Source: an uncultured Bacilli bacterium
GTDB taxonomy: Bacteria; Bacillota_I; Bacilli_A; RF39; UBA660
DNA: 5,086 bases
NCBI GenBank assembly: GCA_947629425.1
Contig: CANRDR010000108.1
Coordinates: 1 to 5,086 of the forward strand
Reading direction: 5' to 3'
How positions within the stretch are numbered: position 1 is the stretch's first letter; each line of letters begins with the position of its first letter. The notes beneath the pieces were generated by a model. That model made no database searches. It saw only the letters and a list, made by a program, of their open reading frames with translations, and had not been told where the DNA came from. Both the position numbers and the translations under genes were made by a program. This document shows positions 4,046 to 5,086 of the stretch, one piece after another.

Positions 4046-5086
4046 TTCATCTACTTTATATGCATTATTTTTTGTCCCATCTCCACTTATTAGTTTTACA
4101 TCTTTCTTTAATACTATGGATGGTCTTAAGTCATTTAATGTTAATACTCCTTGTTCACTTATTGTTCCTTTTCCTATATCCCATTGATCTGTGGCGATTT
4201 CTCCAGAAACTGTATATCTATGTTCAGTAAAAGTAGTTATTTTACAAGGAGATAATGTCCACCATCTTTTTGTAGGATTATAAAGATAATAATTTACATT
4301 ATTATACATGTATTTTCCTCCAGCAAATGCTACTTCATCTACTGTTAATGTTCCTATATATTCTTTCATTATTATATCTATTGGTGTTTTGGTAAGGTAT
4401 GTTGAATTATCTTTATTTACTTTTAATCCTTTTTCATAATATACATTACCATAATTTAATTCCGTTTCTTGATGACTCCAATCATAATAGATTGAATTGT
4501 TGCCTAAATTCCATGCATCTTCTTTTAATAATCTTTTATCAAAATTATTTTCATTAAACCAACTATCAAATTTTGTTTTCATACAATCGTCTTTATTTAA
4601 AGTACATTCTTCATAATCTACTTTTCTAGGACTTTCTTCTGTTTTTTCACCCTTATATCCAAATGTACCATTTCCTATAAACGCATCTTCACCACCTTCA
4701 GAATTTTTACATGAACTATTTTTATCATCTAATATTAACTTAATTGAACCGTCTCCTTCTATTCTAACAATTCTCCAACACATATCGTTAAAATCTATAT
4801 AATTATCTTGTACATTTCCTCTATAGTAGTATGAATTTCCTAAATCATCTTCTGTTACTGATAATGTTCTTTCTGTTTCGCCACTTATATCTTTTGCAGG
4901 TGTAGTTAACGGTTCTTCACTATATATTGTACTTTCTGTATTTTCTTCTGCTTTCATTGCATTATTTACTATACTATATGCTAGTGTACCACTCTCAAAT
5001 GGATTTCTTGATGTTGTTGTTACTGTGCCTAATACCTCACTTTCATATGTAAATCTTCCATATGTAAACTTTATTGTACTTAATAT
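3068..5086 (-). CDS. Probable secreted or surface protein with two tandem ~320-residue repeats; 5' end outside the window
   Basis: I do not recognise a named family with certainty. The frame is open from the right edge to TAA at 3070-3068, giving 672 visible residues. The first ATG, at 4957, is internal: the 43 codons upstream contain NPFESGTLAYSIVNNA, the counterpart of NPFENGTLAYNIIKNA at 4045-3998, so the real start lies beyond 5086. The visible order is a 27-residue N-terminal stretch rich in Thr and Tyr, a Thr/Pro/Glu-rich linker, domain 1 (4888-4046), a second linker (4045-3920) and domain 2 (3919-3071). Each domain starts with SGExERTLSxTED, then has an MCWRIVRIEGDGS block, four conserved cysteines, a TLTxDExAFAG block, a WWTLS motif, RPSIVL and a closing SGxGTK motif. 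Similar WRIVRI/WW/RPxI architectures occur in uncharacterised secreted proteins of gut Firmicutes (from memory, possibly DUF6273-like). No membrane helix or LPXTG signal is visible at the C-terminus, so any anchor or signal peptide must be off-window. An adhesin or ligand-binding role is only a guess. Confidence 0.85.
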   Translation of the reverse strand: MLSTIKFTYGRFTYESEVLGTVTTTSRNPFESGTLAYSIVNNAMKAEENTESTIYSEEPLTTPAKDISGETERTLSVTEDDLGNSYYYRGNVQDNYIDFNDMCWRIVRIEGDGSIKLILDDKNSSCKNSEGGEDAFIGNGTFGYKGEKTEESPRKVDYEECTLNKDDCMKTKFDSWFNENNFDKRLLKEDAWNLGNNSIYYDWSHQETELNYGNVYYEKGLKVNKDNSTYLTKTPIDIIMKEYIGTLTVDEVAFAGGKYMYNNVNYYLYNPTKRWWTLSPCKITTFTEHRYTVSGEIATDQWDIGKGTISEQGVLTLNDLRPSIVLKKDVKLISGDGTKNNAYKVDENPFENGTLAYNIIKNAQDIRDENDTTNTTKLSPVPETIPAQQVSGENERTLSITEDTLGQSYYFRGDIEDNYLNFNEMCWRIVRIEGDGSVKLILYDKNSTCKNSISSAENTSVGEVQNITYGYKEENGIKKADYENCTNDKETCMKNKFESWFEENFENQKDKLKKETWQLGDQTTKYNANGVEDSSGSYYEVGSRININNQNKYATLIPNKIENNKTYTSYISTLTADEAAFAGASLNNQSNTSYYLWVDNLFWWTLSLYYQSNNVLDWSIYVRDSTKNNSTSSLGSKNVDISEMSARPSIVLNKDIEYVSGNGTKQEPYEVE
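4046..5005 (-). repeat. Repeat unit 1 of the two-domain surface protein (linker plus domain)
   Basis: This unit covers 320 codons, from the NPF of the first linker to the codon before the second NPF. Its domain part begins with ISGETERT at 4888. In the 63 codons from that Ile through CKNS, 48 residues are identical by eye to unit 2. Four cysteines (in MCW, SSC, EEC and DDC) match those of unit 2, and a fifth, in WWTLSPCK, is private to this copy. Nucleotide similarity is also evident around the MCWRIVRI codons. The middle of the unit and the stretch after WWTLS are strongly diverged. Confidence 0.85.

Noticed and set aside
3862..4230. Plus-strand open frame of 122 codons rich in Leu, His and Tyr
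   Set aside because: It is antisense to the conserved repeat protein, has biased composition expected from complementing Asn/Lys/Glu-rich codons, and has no Shine-Dalgarno or recognisable domain.
3068..5086. The ~320-codon tandem repeat as a CRISPR array or a diversity-generating retroelement target
   Set aside because: The repeat is a protein-coding domain duplication with diverged middles. There are no short regular repeats with spacers, and no reverse transcriptase or template repeat is in the window.
114..5086. Use of genetic code 4 (TGA = Trp), suggested by the low G+C
   Set aside because: All Trp codons are TGG, including conserved ones in XseA and NusB, and the genes reach normal family lengths with the standard code.

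Overview
This is a very AT-rich window (by eye roughly a quarter G+C) in which every gene I can support lies on the minus strand, so transcription runs from high to low coordinates. The gene content (nusB, xseA, xseB, spoIVB) and the layout are those of a Firmicutes or Mollicutes-like bacterium. All tryptophans are encoded by TGG, no reading frame needs TGA read through, and stops are TAA or TAG. The standard code therefore suffices, which argues against a code-4 Mycoplasma or Spiroplasma. An uncultured gut-type Bacilli/Erysipelotrichia-like lineage with a reduced genome fits best, but this is inference.

Layout in transcription order. (1) From 5086 to 3068 runs the 3' part of a large gene for a probably secreted protein made of two tandem copies of a domain of about 320 residues. 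Its frame is open to the window edge, so its true start is outside. It ends in an intrinsic terminator whose loop contains the stop codon. (2) A 54-base gap carries a good extended -10 promoter almost on top of the nusB Shine-Dalgarno. Then come nusB (3013-2618), xseA (2618-1359) and xseB (1359-1138), joined by two TAATG stop/start overlaps into one transcription unit. A short hairpin plus nine T residues follows xseB. (3) spoIVB (1079-114) encodes a PDZ plus S55 serine peptidase with an intact catalytic triad, and has its own terminator. (4) The last ~100 bases hold no gene. They carry a promoter-like element overlapped by a 9-bp inverted repeat, then a leader pointing out of the left edge, presumably to another minus-strand gene.

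The order nusB-xseA-xseB-spoIVB is a condensed version of the Bacillus subtilis order nusB-folD-xseA-xseB-ispA-dxs-yqxC-argR-recN-spoIVB-spo0A. NusB is an antitermination factor for rRNA transcription. XseA and XseB together form exonuclease VII. SpoIVB is, in B. subtilis, the forespore signalling protease of the sigma-K checkpoint. The large repeat protein is unrelated to these and separated from them by a terminator. I see no mobile element, CRISPR array, tRNA or rRNA. The least explained item is the two-repeat secreted protein; the other points are about gene architecture.
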